From PNON01 sp963757065 (GTDB lineage Bacteria > Chloroflexota > Anaerolineae > Anaerolineales > Anaerolineaceae): DNA of 64,000 nucleotides. Shown here in pieces: positions 27,886 through 37,632 of this stretch; within the stretch, counting starts at the first letter, position 1; each line of letters starts with the position of its first letter. The stretch covers positions 1 through 64,000 of the forward strand of contig CAVWQC010000002.1 in NCBI GenBank assembly GCA_963757065.1, in the 5' to 3' direction. The notes beneath the pieces are model-generated. The model worked only from the letters and a program-made list of their open reading frames with translations. It was not told the origin of the DNA and did no database searches. The position numbers and the translations under genes were made by a program.

Positions 27886-29490
27886 CTATTCACAGATTTT
27901 CACTTTATATAATTCAAAAATATTATCTTCTTGAATTTGTTCCAAAAAACACGGCAGCTTTTCCCCGCTAACAGGGAAAAGCTCTTTCCCTTTTTCTTTT
28001 AGCACATAATCAATATTATATTTATCAAGTATGGTAATTCGTTCTGTATCAGTAATCGATAATACCAAAATATTGATTTGCATCAGTCTTTACCAATTCC
28101 AGATGTATACTTTCGGGACCATGCCCCATTGCCATAAAAACTGGTGACCATACTGGTAGTTCATTTCCCGTTTGATAATTTGCCAATATCTTTGAACCCG
28201 GTTCGATCATTTTTCCAATCTGTTCATAAGATATTACTTTCTGCTTCGAGATGAAAAATCGGTGCGGTTGGGTTTAAAGAAGTTAATTATTCCACTGATC
28301 AAGATGATCACTGATGAAGGGATTATCAGAATTCCAATAATGATTGATAGTTTTCCTATATATTTTTTCCTTACATTTTCAAGAACACAGATCATGAGTA
28401 CTATTAATGCAACGAAGGTACCGTCCGGGAATCGTCTTTGAAGGTTATAAGGTATATATGCAAGTAATAGAAAAACAGGGATCCAAATGGTTAAGAAAAT
28501 TATTTCTTGATTTTTTAGAAGTAACCTCAGGGTATTTTTATAAGCTAGGATGACAAAGATGGGAACTGCGTAAGCAATTAAATAGTGCAATGGATTTGGT
28601 GAATTTATGATATTTTGAGAAGTCCAGCCTTTATAAAATGGGTCTGTAAATTGAGTAATTCCATAATATAAAATAATCGGTAAGGTAGGAATTGCCACAT
28701 ATATCAATTTTATAAAATAAGACGTAATACTTTGTTTATCAAATTTTGCGACGATCAAATTCGATATTGAATATAAGAAAACAAGGATTAATCCGATCGC
28801 AGTATTTAGTGGTTGAAAAAGTCCGGCGACAAGAAAATAAGAGCCTGGGTTTAAGTATTGATATTTCTTCGTTACGCTTTGATCCTTCGAATATTGAATA
28901 TATACAGTTATCCCCATAAACATCAACCCTCTGGCAACAGCCAGGTGCGGTAAGGTGTATAGACTTAGGAATCCAAATGTTTCGGGTGAATAGTAATCCA
29001 GTGGAACAGTGCCAAAAATTGATGTTACACCAAAAAGTGGTAACAACCACCCCAAGCCCCCACCGAATGCTGCCAGAAGGAGTGCAAGAAATCGAAATTT
29101 TGTCTCAACCACGAATAAGCGAACAAACCTATAAATACCCAACAGGTATATAAAAATCCCCAGCCACCGGAAAACCTGAAAAAGCATGATTAATTGAATA
29201 TGTTGTGCAGGTGGATGAACGAGCTTTCCTAAAAGTAGGTAGGGCAAAAATGCAAAAATGCCATTTTGTGGTTGTGTCGTATATGGTGTTTTGAATAGCC
29301 AACTTCCTGCCATACCTGAGAGCATCTTTGCAAGGTAGGAATTTCCATCTTCCACTCCGATAAAGAACCCACTAAATACCCAATCAGTTCCCTGTTTGCT
29401 TAAGGCGACAAAATACGGCAAGGTCGTAATGAAGACCACTACTAATAACAGTAAAAAAAACCATCTACGGTCAGATTTATCAATCTTCAT
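27886..29490 (-). pseudogene. GT-C-like polytopic membrane protein, frame-disrupted
   Basis: The first 418 codons from ATG 29490 encode a membrane protein with about eleven helices. It has a first-loop motif GVEDGNSYLAKMLSG and a later YNLQRRFPDGTFVALIVL. After stop 28234 the C-terminal domain continues in other frames: EQIGKMIEPGSKILANYQTG, then TERITILDKYNIDYVLKEKG, down to 27886. The intact paralogue at 31603-33111 has the same order (VNPTDGHSYLAKMQLG, LNLQRRFLIGLY, then a soluble tail with DEDIDFVLTNVD). The tail here is therefore part of the gene. The first step is net -1 (or two +1), the second +1. The function is unknown; the D-G-x-S-Y-L loop after helix 1 resembles the catalytic-Asp loop of GT-C glycosyltransferases. 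Confidence 0.7.
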
Positions 29491-31631
29491 ATTGTTGTTT
29501 CTTCTGCATAAAAATCATCAGGACGAGTAACATAGAAATGAATAATCCAATATATAAGGAAGTTGGTTGATATTTGAAAATCACTTGGTTAGAATTCAAG
29601 GGCAATTGCACGCACCTAAAAATTCCACACTCGTCAATAGGTTTTTCAATACCATCCACCCAGACTCTCCAACCTGGATAGTTGATATCTCTTAATTTGA
29701 GAATGACCTCTTCGGGTTGATCGATTGAAATATTCACCTCATTCGGTGAATACTTGGTTATATTTACCCCATTGGTTATCGGTTCGGCCATTGATCTGCA
29801 ATATTACTGCTCTTGAGGTCTTTGTTTGATTTTCGTACAACCACTGATCCTCAGTACTTGAAATTAATTTCCAACCTTCAGCTTCTATTATAGGTGAGTC
29901 GAATATCAAATATTTCACATTTAACTCATTGAGAAATTTAGTATTCATCTCCCCTATTGTCCGACTCTTTCTATCGGATTCGGTGTTCGGATCCACAAGG
30001 GGAGGAATAACTACACTGTATTTATCATATGGAATATTGGTCGCCTTTTCTAAATATTTAACATAACTATCCAACTGCATCGGGTTTACCCCCTGAACGA
30101 GCTGTAGCCCATTTTCTTCTGCAACTTCCTGACCAATGGAATATGTTGGTGAGTAAACTCTAAACAGGGATTTATCCTTGTTTATGATACCGACTGCATT
30201 TACTTCTGGCAGATTCTGCCTGTTGGATGGACCAAACAGGGTAATATCTGTGAGATAAAGATCAACGACCAGGACCATTACGAGAATGATGGTTGGAATC
30301 ATTTTTTGCTTATTCCTCACCAACATAATTACTGAGCCAGCGATACATGGCGTCAGTATGAGTAAACGGAGAATAGAATTATTCAATCGCCCTTGCAATA
30401 TTCCTATCCCCGTTCCGAAAAGAATATATGAATAAACCAGTTCCAATAATGATCAGATTTATTCGCTTCTTTACCTTACTCGTCAGTTTGATCAATTAGC
30501 CAATCTAAAGTTAAGGCTGCAGCCAGGACAGCCATGATTTCTCCAAGAAATATTATCCTTGGGGGAACACGGACCAGGTTTAACCCGGGTAAAGATTCAA
30601 TAAAACCAATTATTGTGACGTTATTGCCCAAAGACCAAACAAGAGAGAATATAAATATACCCGCTGGCAGAAGTATCTTCCATTTTCTAGTCGATAGTGA
30701 GAGGACTACCAGAAAAATTATCCCAATTCCGGGATAAATAATCCATTCAGGAAATCCACCCTCAGCGGGTATTAACAAGCCGAGCAGTCGGCCGGGAGGT
30801 AATGAATATATTAAATTCTCTCCCCCAGTTATTTGGATTCTTGTCGAACGAACAAGAAATTCTATAAATGGTAGTAGTAAAGGCGCGGCGATAAGTAAAC
30901 TTATAATCACTTCTATGCTTATTCTGCTTAATATTCTCCTAAATTCTTGAAAAGTCTCTGTTTTCGTTTCTACACTATTACTCGAATAATCCATTCGGGT
31001 AATTGCAGCAATAGACCACCAAGCGATCAATGCAAATGGGAACCAGCGCATATCCGCCAGAACTATCAAAGCAGAAAGAATAATATTCGTTTTACTTAAA
31101 TATGTTTTTCCTTCATGCCGGCAGGATTCCGACCACAACAATAAAGGTGTCAGGCAAACTGCATAATAGATAAGTGATATGCCCTGCACCGTAATGAGCA
31201 TAGATCTTTGGAAGTAGTGCAAAGCATACCCCAAAGATGAAGGCAATTTCCCACCGTACTGACAGTTTTTTTAATAATAGGAATAGACCAATTGCTCCCG
31301 CACCGATATGAAAGGCTGTGACCAGGTTTATTCCCAATGGTAAAGGAAAAAAGAGCGCAAGCCATCCTGGTGGATACCACAATCCAGAGAGCGGATCACC
31401 GGCGAATGGATAACCGCTCATTATCAAGGGATTCCATAACGGGATTTGGTGATCCACTAGAATGGAATGCTTAATAAATTCTGCGTTTGGAAGATGCGTG
31501 ATTGCAAGGTCTGAAAACTGGCTGCCAGGAGGATAATTAATCGATCCTATGGAAGGGATGATTACCACCAGAGGAACAAGGATAAGAATAATAAATGGGA
31601 TACTATTTTTTAGCTGAGTATATTTTGACAT
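29480..31631 (-). pseudogene. YfhO-family polytopic membrane protein, four frameshifts
   Basis: Read from ATG 31631 this is a YfhO-like protein of about 715 residues in five frame segments. They are SDLAITHLPNAEFIKHS...IPLWNPLIMSGYPFAGDP, then ISLIYYAVCLTPLLLWSE (shift near 31180), a short bridge SKVKKRINLIIIGTGLFIY (shift at about 30480), SYILFGTGIGILQGRLNNS (about 30445) and finally TKYSPNEVNISIDQPEEVIL with LRDINYPGWRVWVDG (about 29745-29790). Every step is +1. The C-terminal beta domain with 'YPGW' and the last helix match the paralogue at 25524-27838. It overlaps the start of the 29490 gene by 11 bases and the 31603 stop by 29 bases, so the set is tightly coupled. Confidence 0.75.
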
Positions 31632-33111
31632 CTTCGGACTTATACTCCAAATCCAAATAATCCGGGGAGTATTTCGGTGACAGATTATCTGTATCTACAT
31701 TAGTTAGGACGAAATCGATATCTTCATCAATTAGGTATTTTTGTTGTTCACTTTTGTCCATTCTTGAAAAGAATGCTTCTGCATTTGCCTGATTCAACTT
31801 AGCGTTAGCTGTTTCGTATGGATGTCCATAAACAACTCTTTGATTTGTATAGGCAGGAATATATAAGCCAATTTGAGGAGAAGTTAATATTATGCTTCCA
31901 TCAAGAACATAAGAATTTATCCACTGGAGTCCATCAGAAAGACTATCTCTCATTACCAGATTTGGATTATTTTGTGTCACTGCGGAAATTGATAATGCTA
32001 TAAGAATGATATTGGAAGGAATTGCTGCACTGAAAACTATATTTTTGATCTTTCCTCGCATATTTTCTGCAAACAATATTATTCCCTTGATTCCCAAAAG
32101 GGTGACAGGGATGTATAGTCCGATCAAGAATCTTCTTTGTAAGTTCAGTGGTATGTATGCCAGGAGAATAACTAATAGCGTCCAAATCACCAAGGGATAA
32201 TATGCTTTCTCCTTTGCTCTTATCACAGAAATGATACCGTATATCGCAGGAAGAATGATAGGCGATAAGGCTATTAATAGATCCCAAATCGGGGGAGATG
32301 GGGTAAGGTTTTGTGAATTCCAGCTGGAAAGAGCAGGATTATTCTTTATGATCATGGTCAAATACAAACCGAATCCTAATGATGGAACCGCAATTGCAAA
32401 CAACTGAATGACCTTTGCCCGCAAATTTTCTCTAAGTGCAACTAGTATGGATATGCTCAAAATACCTAATACGATCACCATACAAAATGGTTGAATTATC
32501 AACAATAATATGGATAACATTGAAGTAATAAAAATATTAACGAGGCGTAAATCTCTGCTTCTATCTAATATGATGAGCATCAAGCCAATTGCCAATGGAA
32601 AATGCGGGTTGGTCAGGCAAGAGAGGAATGGGTAAAGCTCCGGTATGTTAAAGTCAGAATTCACATAACCGAATAGTAATACTAACCAGCCTAAACCAGA
32701 TCCGAAACATAATAGACCGATCGAATACAAGGTCCATTTTTCATTAATATATATCTTTACATATTTTGTTAGGACAAGGAATAGGAAGGCTGAATTAATT
32801 ATCCTGGCAACGTGGAATATTATTATGCTGGGAAGGTGTAGCAGGCCAGCGATATGTCCAAGAACAATATAATAAGTAAATAAGAAAACTCCATCTCCCG
32901 GTTTACTGGTATAAGGAAGTCTAAATAACCACTCACCACTTCTCCCAAGTTGCATTTTTGCCAGGTATGAATGACCATCAGTTGGGTTGACTAAAAATCC
33001 ATTAAATTGATACCCATTCCCTGTCATTAAATACGAAATAACATATGGGACGATCAATATCAGTAGAAAGATTATCAATAAAATAACCTGCTTCTTATTC
33101 ATCTGTAGCAT
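31603..33111 (-). CDS. GT-C-like polytopic membrane protein (intact copy)
   Basis: A 502-residue protein with about eleven membrane helices and a soluble C-terminal tail of roughly 110 residues. Helix 1 (about 8-26) is followed by the loop GFLVNPTDGHSYLAKMQLGR. Other conserved points shared with the paralogue at 27886-29490 are CFGSGLGWLVLLFG, SSWNSQNLTPSPP-type loop and LNLQRRFLIGLYIPVTL. The tail contains VVYGHPYETANAKLNQ and DEDIDFVLTNVD. I do not recognise a named family; the architecture (acidic first loop, many helices) is like GT-C glycosyltransferases. It is first in the four-gene set, divergent from the zinc-ribbon gene 90 bases away, and the only one of the four without a frame break. 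Confidence 0.7.
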   Translation of the reverse strand: MLQMNKKQVILLIIFLLILIVPYVISYLMTGNGYQFNGFLVNPTDGHSYLAKMQLGRSGEWLFRLPYTSKPGDGVFLFTYYIVLGHIAGLLHLPSIIIFHVARIINSAFLFLVLTKYVKIYINEKWTLYSIGLLCFGSGLGWLVLLFGYVNSDFNIPELYPFLSCLTNPHFPLAIGLMLIILDRSRDLRLVNIFITSMLSILLLIIQPFCMVIVLGILSISILVALRENLRAKVIQLFAIAVPSLGFGLYLTMIIKNNPALSSWNSQNLTPSPPIWDLLIALSPIILPAIYGIISVIRAKEKAYYPLVIWTLLVILLAYIPLNLQRRFLIGLYIPVTLLGIKGIILFAENMRGKIKNIVFSAAIPSNIILIALSISAVTQNNPNLVMRDSLSDGLQWINSYVLDGSIILTSPQIGLYIPAYTNQRVVYGHPYETANAKLNQANAEAFFSRMDKSEQQKYLIDEDIDFVLTNVDTDNLSPKYSPDYLDLEYKSEDVKIYSAKK

Positions 33112-33163
33112 AACAAAAAGTATACAGTAGAAGTATATTCATCACAACCAAAGTGATTTTTTC

Positions 33164-33192
33164 TTGCATTAAGGGGGATCAAAACCTATAAT
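33164..33192 (+). promoter_or_regulatory. Strong promoter giving a leaderless transcript
   Basis: TTGCAT (33164-33169), a 17-base spacer and a perfect TATAAT (33187-33192). The downstream gene starts with ATG at 33200, only seven bases after the -10 box, where transcription normally begins. No Shine-Dalgarno sequence lies in between. The layout predicts a leaderless mRNA. Confidence 0.7.
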
Positions 33193-33199
33193 CATAAAC

Positions 33200-33903
33200 A
33201 TGAACCTATCAGCCAGCTTGCATAGATTACAAACACTGGACAATAAAATGGACCAGTGCTTACAACAAATAAACCGGCTAGAAAAACAAATGTCTGATGA
33301 TAGCGAGGTAGTCTACGTTACAGAAATGCATTAAATACAGAAAAAAATACCTTGCATCTGCTTGAGCAAGAATTGAAAGAAATTTCATTTACCACTTCAA
33401 CCTTGCGGATCAAAATCGATCAATGTGAAAGCTCTCTATATAGTGGAACAATAAAAGTACCTAAAGAACTTCAGGATCTTCAAAATGAAATTGCTTCTCT
33501 CAAGAAACAATTAGGGATATCTGAAGAAAATGAGTTGGATCTGATGTTCAGAGTTGAAAAGCAACAATTGGTTTTTGATAATCTGGATCGCTTGACAGCC
33601 TCCAGCCTTGCTCGTTTACAAAAATTAAAGGCTGAATTAAACCAGAAATTGATGGAATTCCGAAAAGAATTGGAAAAGATCCAAACAGAAAGGGAACCTG
33701 CCGAAAAATCGATCCAGCAAAAGGACCTGGTTATTTATAACCGCCTCAGGCAGCATAAAGCTGGGATCGCAGTAATTGATGTTATAGAGAATACTTGTTC
33801 ATCCTGTGGGGCAGAAATATCACACGCTGAATGGCAAAAGGCCAGGATAAGTCAGGAACTAGTGTTTTGCCAGGGTTGCGGAAGAATAATATATGGTAAA
33901 TAA
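33200..33903 (+). pseudogene. Coiled-coil C4 zinc-ribbon protein (YbgA/CT398 type), one frame step
   Basis: The N-terminal frame MNLSASLHRLQTLDNKMDQC continues QQINRLEKQMSDDSE and then runs into a stop at 33332. The conserved coiled coil continues in another frame as SLRYRNALNTEKNTLHLLEQ and ASSL-like CESSLYSG, then PKELQDLQNEIASLKKQLG. The C-terminus has two CxxC pairs (CSSCGAEIS and CQGCGRIIYG). This is the architecture of the C4-type zinc-ribbon, long-hairpin coiled-coil proteins (CT398/YbgA-like; Pfam zf-RING_7), thought to be nucleic-acid or chaperone-like adaptors. The frame step near 33310-33320 is net -1, or two +1. About 235 residues when joined, a usual length. It opens right at a leaderless promoter; the NACHT gene follows on the same strand. 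Confidence 0.78.
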
Positions 33904-33957
33904 TTTTTTATTGTGGAGTTATTTTCAATTAATTAAGGTTGATCGAGAATTTAATTC

Positions 33958-36321
33958 ATGAATAAGGCACCGATTAGAAAATCCAACCCGCATCAGTCAG
34001 CTGGACCCAACCTGGGATTAGTCTGGAACAAATTTCTATTGCTTGAATCTTTACATATACAATCGTTACACATGCTTGCAAATATTTGCCCTCTTGCAGA
34101 AATTGCAATATCCCCTGAAATATTACCACCTCCTCTTCAATTATCCCCTAATTCAACCATATATGCGGATAGTATCGTTCATCAGGTCTTACCGTATATG
34201 CCGGATTGGCCTGAATTTATGTCGGCTTATTCAGTGAAACATGTAAATGTTGCTGATCTATTTAAAGGTGATTTAAATATCGCTTTGATTGGTAAACCAG
34301 GTATTGGAAAAACCACAGCATTGGCTTATCTTGCTATTTTGATCATTAATAATGATCCGAAAGTCCAATACCTTGGGAAAAGTTTACCTGTATTTATACA
34401 CGCCAGGGATATCATTGAAGCCAGCAGCAACCCCGATCCGATTCAAATTTTAACCAGGATATTGTCTGATTACTATCCGGAGATTAAACCTGATAAATTA
34501 AAACAATTGCTCGATACGAGTTTTCAGTCGAACCAGGTGATTCTATTAATTGACGGAATCGATGAACTACCAAGAAATCTGATTAAAGATTGCTATATGT
34601 TTATTAACAATATCAATCACGTTGTCCAGTCGAAATATCGATTAATGATTACAGCTCCCTTGGATTATTTGGATGGTTTTACTCTCGAAAATGTAGCCCC
34701 TGTAGCTTTGGGTATTTGGAATACCAATTCGATTAACGCATTTATTGGTAATCTGGTTCATGTATATAATAAATATCAGGATCAGCCGGTATCAGAGGTA
34801 AATGAACAATTACTTTGCTCATCTTTGAGGTCTTGGATATCTCAGGGACATAATCACTTTACTCCGCTTGAAATCACAATTCAATCAATAACGATATTAA
34901 ATGGTGCCGAGACCGGTAAATCATCGTTTGACATCATGAATTCCTTTATCGATTATGTTGTACCCAATAAATCTTTACGCAATTCTCTCGAAGTTCTCGC
35001 ATACCAGACTCTCATAAGTGAGAATCCGATCATCAATAAATACGAAATGAACCATTATGTACCTGAATTGGTATCACATGAAGATAGTGAAGTAATTTCA
35101 CCAGGCACGGTCAATCCTAAAAAAGCATTTAGTTTGAAAACCCGAGGAATTATTCTTAAAGAGACTATTAAGGGTAATACGATATTTTCACATCCCATCT
35201 ATTTGGGCTTTCTCGCTAGTAATGCGGTGATAAGAAATGGTCAATTTCAGTCGATTTTTGATCAACGGGAATGGGCGGGAAAAGAAACTGCATTAAGCTT
35301 TCTTACTCATTTAATTGATATTTCTCAATATCTTGACTTTCATGATGTTGATAACGATTCCCCCCTGCAATCAAAACTATTTGCCTATGCTCATTGGCTG
35401 GGAGAGTGTAAATCAGCAAGCATCTGGCGTCCACAAATTTTAAAACGGCTTGCCCAGGTGATGAATACAGATTCTTTACCGGTTACGATTCGTGCTAAAG
35501 CAATGGCTGCGTTATGCTTTTCTAATGAAAAAGGGATTGCGGCATTATTTCATAGCTATCTCTTATCCGGTTATCCAACCATTAGAATTCTAGCTTCTTT
35601 GGGGTGCGGAATATTGCGGGATCCAATTTCGATCAACCGCCTGGCAGACCTTTTAGCTGATCAGAATGTTAACGTTCGTACTTCTGCTTGTATGGCGTTA
35701 TTTTGTATGGGCAGGGAAGATACGCTTGAGTTTATTGTGAAAATATTGCTTCAGGCAGATGAAAATTTAAGGCGCGCTGTTGCAGAATTGCTGACTTTAA
35801 ATCCGTTTGAAGGACACCCGGTTCTTGCAGATGGTATCTCTCATCAGGATATTATGGTAAGGCGGGCAGTAGTATTCGGTTTGGGATTAATGCGCAATAA
35901 ATGGTCTTATGATTTGTTGCAAAAATTACAAATTCAGGAAGGTCAATGGGTTGTCCGCACAGCGGCTGCCCAAGCATTGGAATTGGCTGAAGGAACAGAT
36001 CCCTGCATACCTCGTCGGCTGGAGGAACCATATTTATGCTCCTGGTTAATCCAGTCAGCAAGTAATACCGGGGAAGGGATTTCACCCGGAATTCCTCCAA
36101 TTCCGCTTTTCCTAAAATTGCTCGATGAGGGAACTGATGAAGAGAAATATGGTGTTCTTGAATATCTGGTAACGAACCATACTGAGGCCATCATAGCTAG
36201 AATCTATGATGTCATGTTCAGCCTTCAAAATCAGGTTCGTGAAGCTGCTTTTTATACTTTATGGAAAATGTCTTTGTCAGGAGCTGAATTTCCATCCACA
36301 AAAAAGTATGGTTATCATTAA
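33958..36321 (+). CDS. NACHT-type STAND ATPase with C-terminal HEAT repeats
   Basis: A 787-residue protein. About 100 N-terminal residues have no recognisable domain. The NTPase begins with Walker A IALIGKPGIGKTTALAYL (GKPGIGKT at residues 112-119) and Walker B VILLIDGIDELPR (196-203), the acidic 'D-G-x-D-E' form of NACHT domains. A helical region follows to about 490. The C-terminal 290 residues are HEAT-like repeats (TIRAKAMAALCF, PTIRILASLGCGIL, VNVRTSACMALFCMGR, DIMVRRAVVFGLGLMR, WVVRTAAAQALELAE). STAND ATPases act as signal-sensing switches, with the repeats as sensor. The neighbours are housekeeping genes, not defence genes. It starts 54 bases after the zinc-ribbon gene, and its stop overlaps that of convergent yggU by four bases. 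No membrane helix is seen. Confidence 0.82.
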   Translation: MNKAPIRKSNPHQSAGPNLGLVWNKFLLLESLHIQSLHMLANICPLAEIAISPEILPPPLQLSPNSTIYADSIVHQVLPYMPDWPEFMSAYSVKHVNVADLFKGDLNIALIGKPGIGKTTALAYLAILIINNDPKVQYLGKSLPVFIHARDIIEASSNPDPIQILTRILSDYYPEIKPDKLKQLLDTSFQSNQVILLIDGIDELPRNLIKDCYMFINNINHVVQSKYRLMITAPLDYLDGFTLENVAPVALGIWNTNSINAFIGNLVHVYNKYQDQPVSEVNEQLLCSSLRSWISQGHNHFTPLEITIQSITILNGAETGKSSFDIMNSFIDYVVPNKSLRNSLEVLAYQTLISENPIINKYEMNHYVPELVSHEDSEVISPGTVNPKKAFSLKTRGIILKETIKGNTIFSHPIYLGFLASNAVIRNGQFQSIFDQREWAGKETALSFLTHLIDISQYLDFHDVDNDSPLQSKLFAYAHWLGECKSASIWRPQILKRLAQVMNTDSLPVTIRAKAMAALCFSNEKGIAALFHSYLLSGYPTIRILASLGCGILRDPISINRLADLLADQNVNVRTSACMALFCMGREDTLEFIVKILLQADENLRRAVAELLTLNPFEGHPVLADGISHQDIMVRRAVVFGLGLMRNKWSYDLLQKLQIQEGQWVVRTAAAQALELAEGTDPCIPRRLEEPYLCSWLIQSASNTGEGISPGIPPIPLFLKLLDEGTDEEKYGVLEYLVTNHTEAIIARIYDVMFSLQNQVREAAFYTLWKMSLSGAEFPSTKKYGYH

Positions 36322-36611
36322 ATATTTTTTTCGCTGATAGCTAATTTTAACTTTCTTGTAGCATCTTCAAGCGAGATACCAGCAATTTTTACCAGTTTAT
36401 TTCGAGATTTTTCTCCCCGTTCAATTTGAATCTTTGAAACTGGAATATTCAGGATATTCGAAATGTATTTTATTAGTGCCAAATTGGCTTTTCCTTCCAC
36501 GGGTGGAGCTGAGACCTTGATTTTAGTCACACCATCCGAAGTTATCTCAACTACCTGATTTTTTCGGGCACCAGGGGAAATATGGACGTTAAAACTGCAT
36601 TCCGCGGACAA
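36318..36611 (-). CDS. yggU: DUF167 / YggU family protein
   Basis: A 97-residue protein of the DUF167 family: FNVHISPGARKNQVVEI, IKVSAPPVEGKANLALIKYI and IERGEKSRNKLVKIAGI are the three conserved blocks. The function of the family is unknown; the small alpha/beta fold is highly conserved. It forms a cluster with yggT and yggS, an association found widely in bacteria (yggS-yggT-yggU). It is convergent with the NACHT gene, overlapping stops. Confidence 0.88.
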   Translation of the reverse strand: MSAECSFNVHISPGARKNQVVEITSDGVTKIKVSAPPVEGKANLALIKYISNILNIPVSKIQIERGEKSRNKLVKIAGISLEDATRKLKLAISEKNI

Positions 36612-36627
36612 TATATTCCTAAATGAA

Positions 36628-36909
36628 TTAATTATAGATGATCATTTTTAACAGCAGGCTTCTCAATAGCGATGTTACCAGCTGGACAAGAATTACAAGG
36701 ATTACCGGGCTGAAATCAAATCGACCAATGGGTGGTACATATCTCTGGATTAACCTTAAGAAGGGGTTGACAATATTGTCTACGATCTCCCTGAACCGAT
36801 TTGTTATGGGTAGGAAATACGGTAAGAATACATTGAAAATGATAAGTAATATGAATATTTGTGAAGCAGCTTGTAATACATAAATAATTCCACCAATAAT
36901 TACTGTCAT
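36628..36909 (-). CDS. yggT: YggT family membrane protein
   Basis: A 93-residue protein with two hydrophobic helices (about 2-27 and 66-85) and the conserved linker NIVNPFLRLIQRYVPPIGRFDFSP in pieces (PFLRLIQRYVPPIG). YggT proteins are small membrane proteins linked to cell division and osmotic tolerance in some bacteria; the mechanism is unknown. The start overlaps the yggS stop by four bases (36906-36909), so the two are coupled. Confidence 0.88.
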   Translation of the reverse strand: MTVIIGGIIYVLQAASQIFILLIIFNVFLPYFLPITNRFREIVDNIVNPFLRLIQRYVPPIGRFDFSPVILVILVQLVTSLLRSLLLKMIIYN

Positions 36910-37632
36910 TGCCTCTCTCCAAATACTAATGTCCCAATTCTCAACATGGTTGCACCTTCTTCAATTGCAATTTTAAAATCCTGGCTGGTTCCCATCGATA
37001 ATTCTGTTAATTGCAAGTTAAGGTTTTCGTTATTTACTTTTTCCAATAATCGCCTTAAACCGATAAAATGCTTCCGGCTTTCTTCTCCATCATCCGTGAT
37101 CGGTGGCATTGTCATCAACCCCTTGATGCTCAGCATACTTAATTTGGATATCTCTAGAATGTCAGAGATGAATATATCATACTCTTCAGAATTACCTACC
37201 CGATAACCATTTTTTGTCTCTTCCTGCCCCAAATTTACTTCTACCAAGACGATTTGACTTCGACCAGTCTCCTCCCCTCTTCTTTGTAGTCGGTGGGCAA
37301 TTTTCAGGCTATCTAGTGAATGGACATAATCAAAATGATCCATAACTAAATTTGCTTTCCGGGATTGGATGTGTCCGATCATATGCCATTTAATTGAGGC
37401 TGACTCTTTGATATCCTCTAATTTCGGGACTAACATTTCTGGGTAATTTTCTGCAAAATCAGCTTGCCCCTGCATCAATGGCTGCATTAATCTTCTGGAC
37501 TGACTGGTATTTCGCCACTAATATTGGTGAGATTCCACTTAATTCCCGACCACATCGAATGGATGTTTCAGCGATATCGTTTTTTAGGCGCAGGTAATTA
37601 TCCCTGATCGTCTGCTCAATCTTAGTTGTCAT
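36906..37632 (-). pseudogene. yggS: YggS/PLPBP PLP-homeostasis protein, one +1 frameshift
   Basis: From ATG 37632 the frame reads MTTKIEQTIRDNYLRLKNDI, ISPILVAKYQSVQKINAAID (with the PLP-binding Lys in VAKYQ), then breaks in a GGGG run near 37485. With one G removed it continues GQADFAENYPEMLVPKLEDI and KWHMIGHIQSRKANL, DYVHSLDS, LVEVNLGQEETKNG, LSMLSIKGLMTMPP and LSMGTSQDFKIAIEEGATML to 36906. These are all the standard blocks of the COG0325 family. The protein binds pyridoxal phosphate as a single-domain barrel and helps vitamin B6 and amino-acid homeostasis. A single extra G in a homopolymer suggests sequence error; if real the gene is truncated after about 48 codons. The start overlaps the pgeF stop by 11 bases. 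Confidence 0.85.

Noticed and set aside
33958..36321. Phage-defence island
   Set aside because: Only one STAND-type protein is present. Neighbours are housekeeping genes, and there is no nuclease, reverse transcriptase, integrase or toxin gene near it.
36638..36883. Plus-strand ORF opposite yggT
   Set aside because: Antisense of a recognised family member with conserved motifs on the minus strand.
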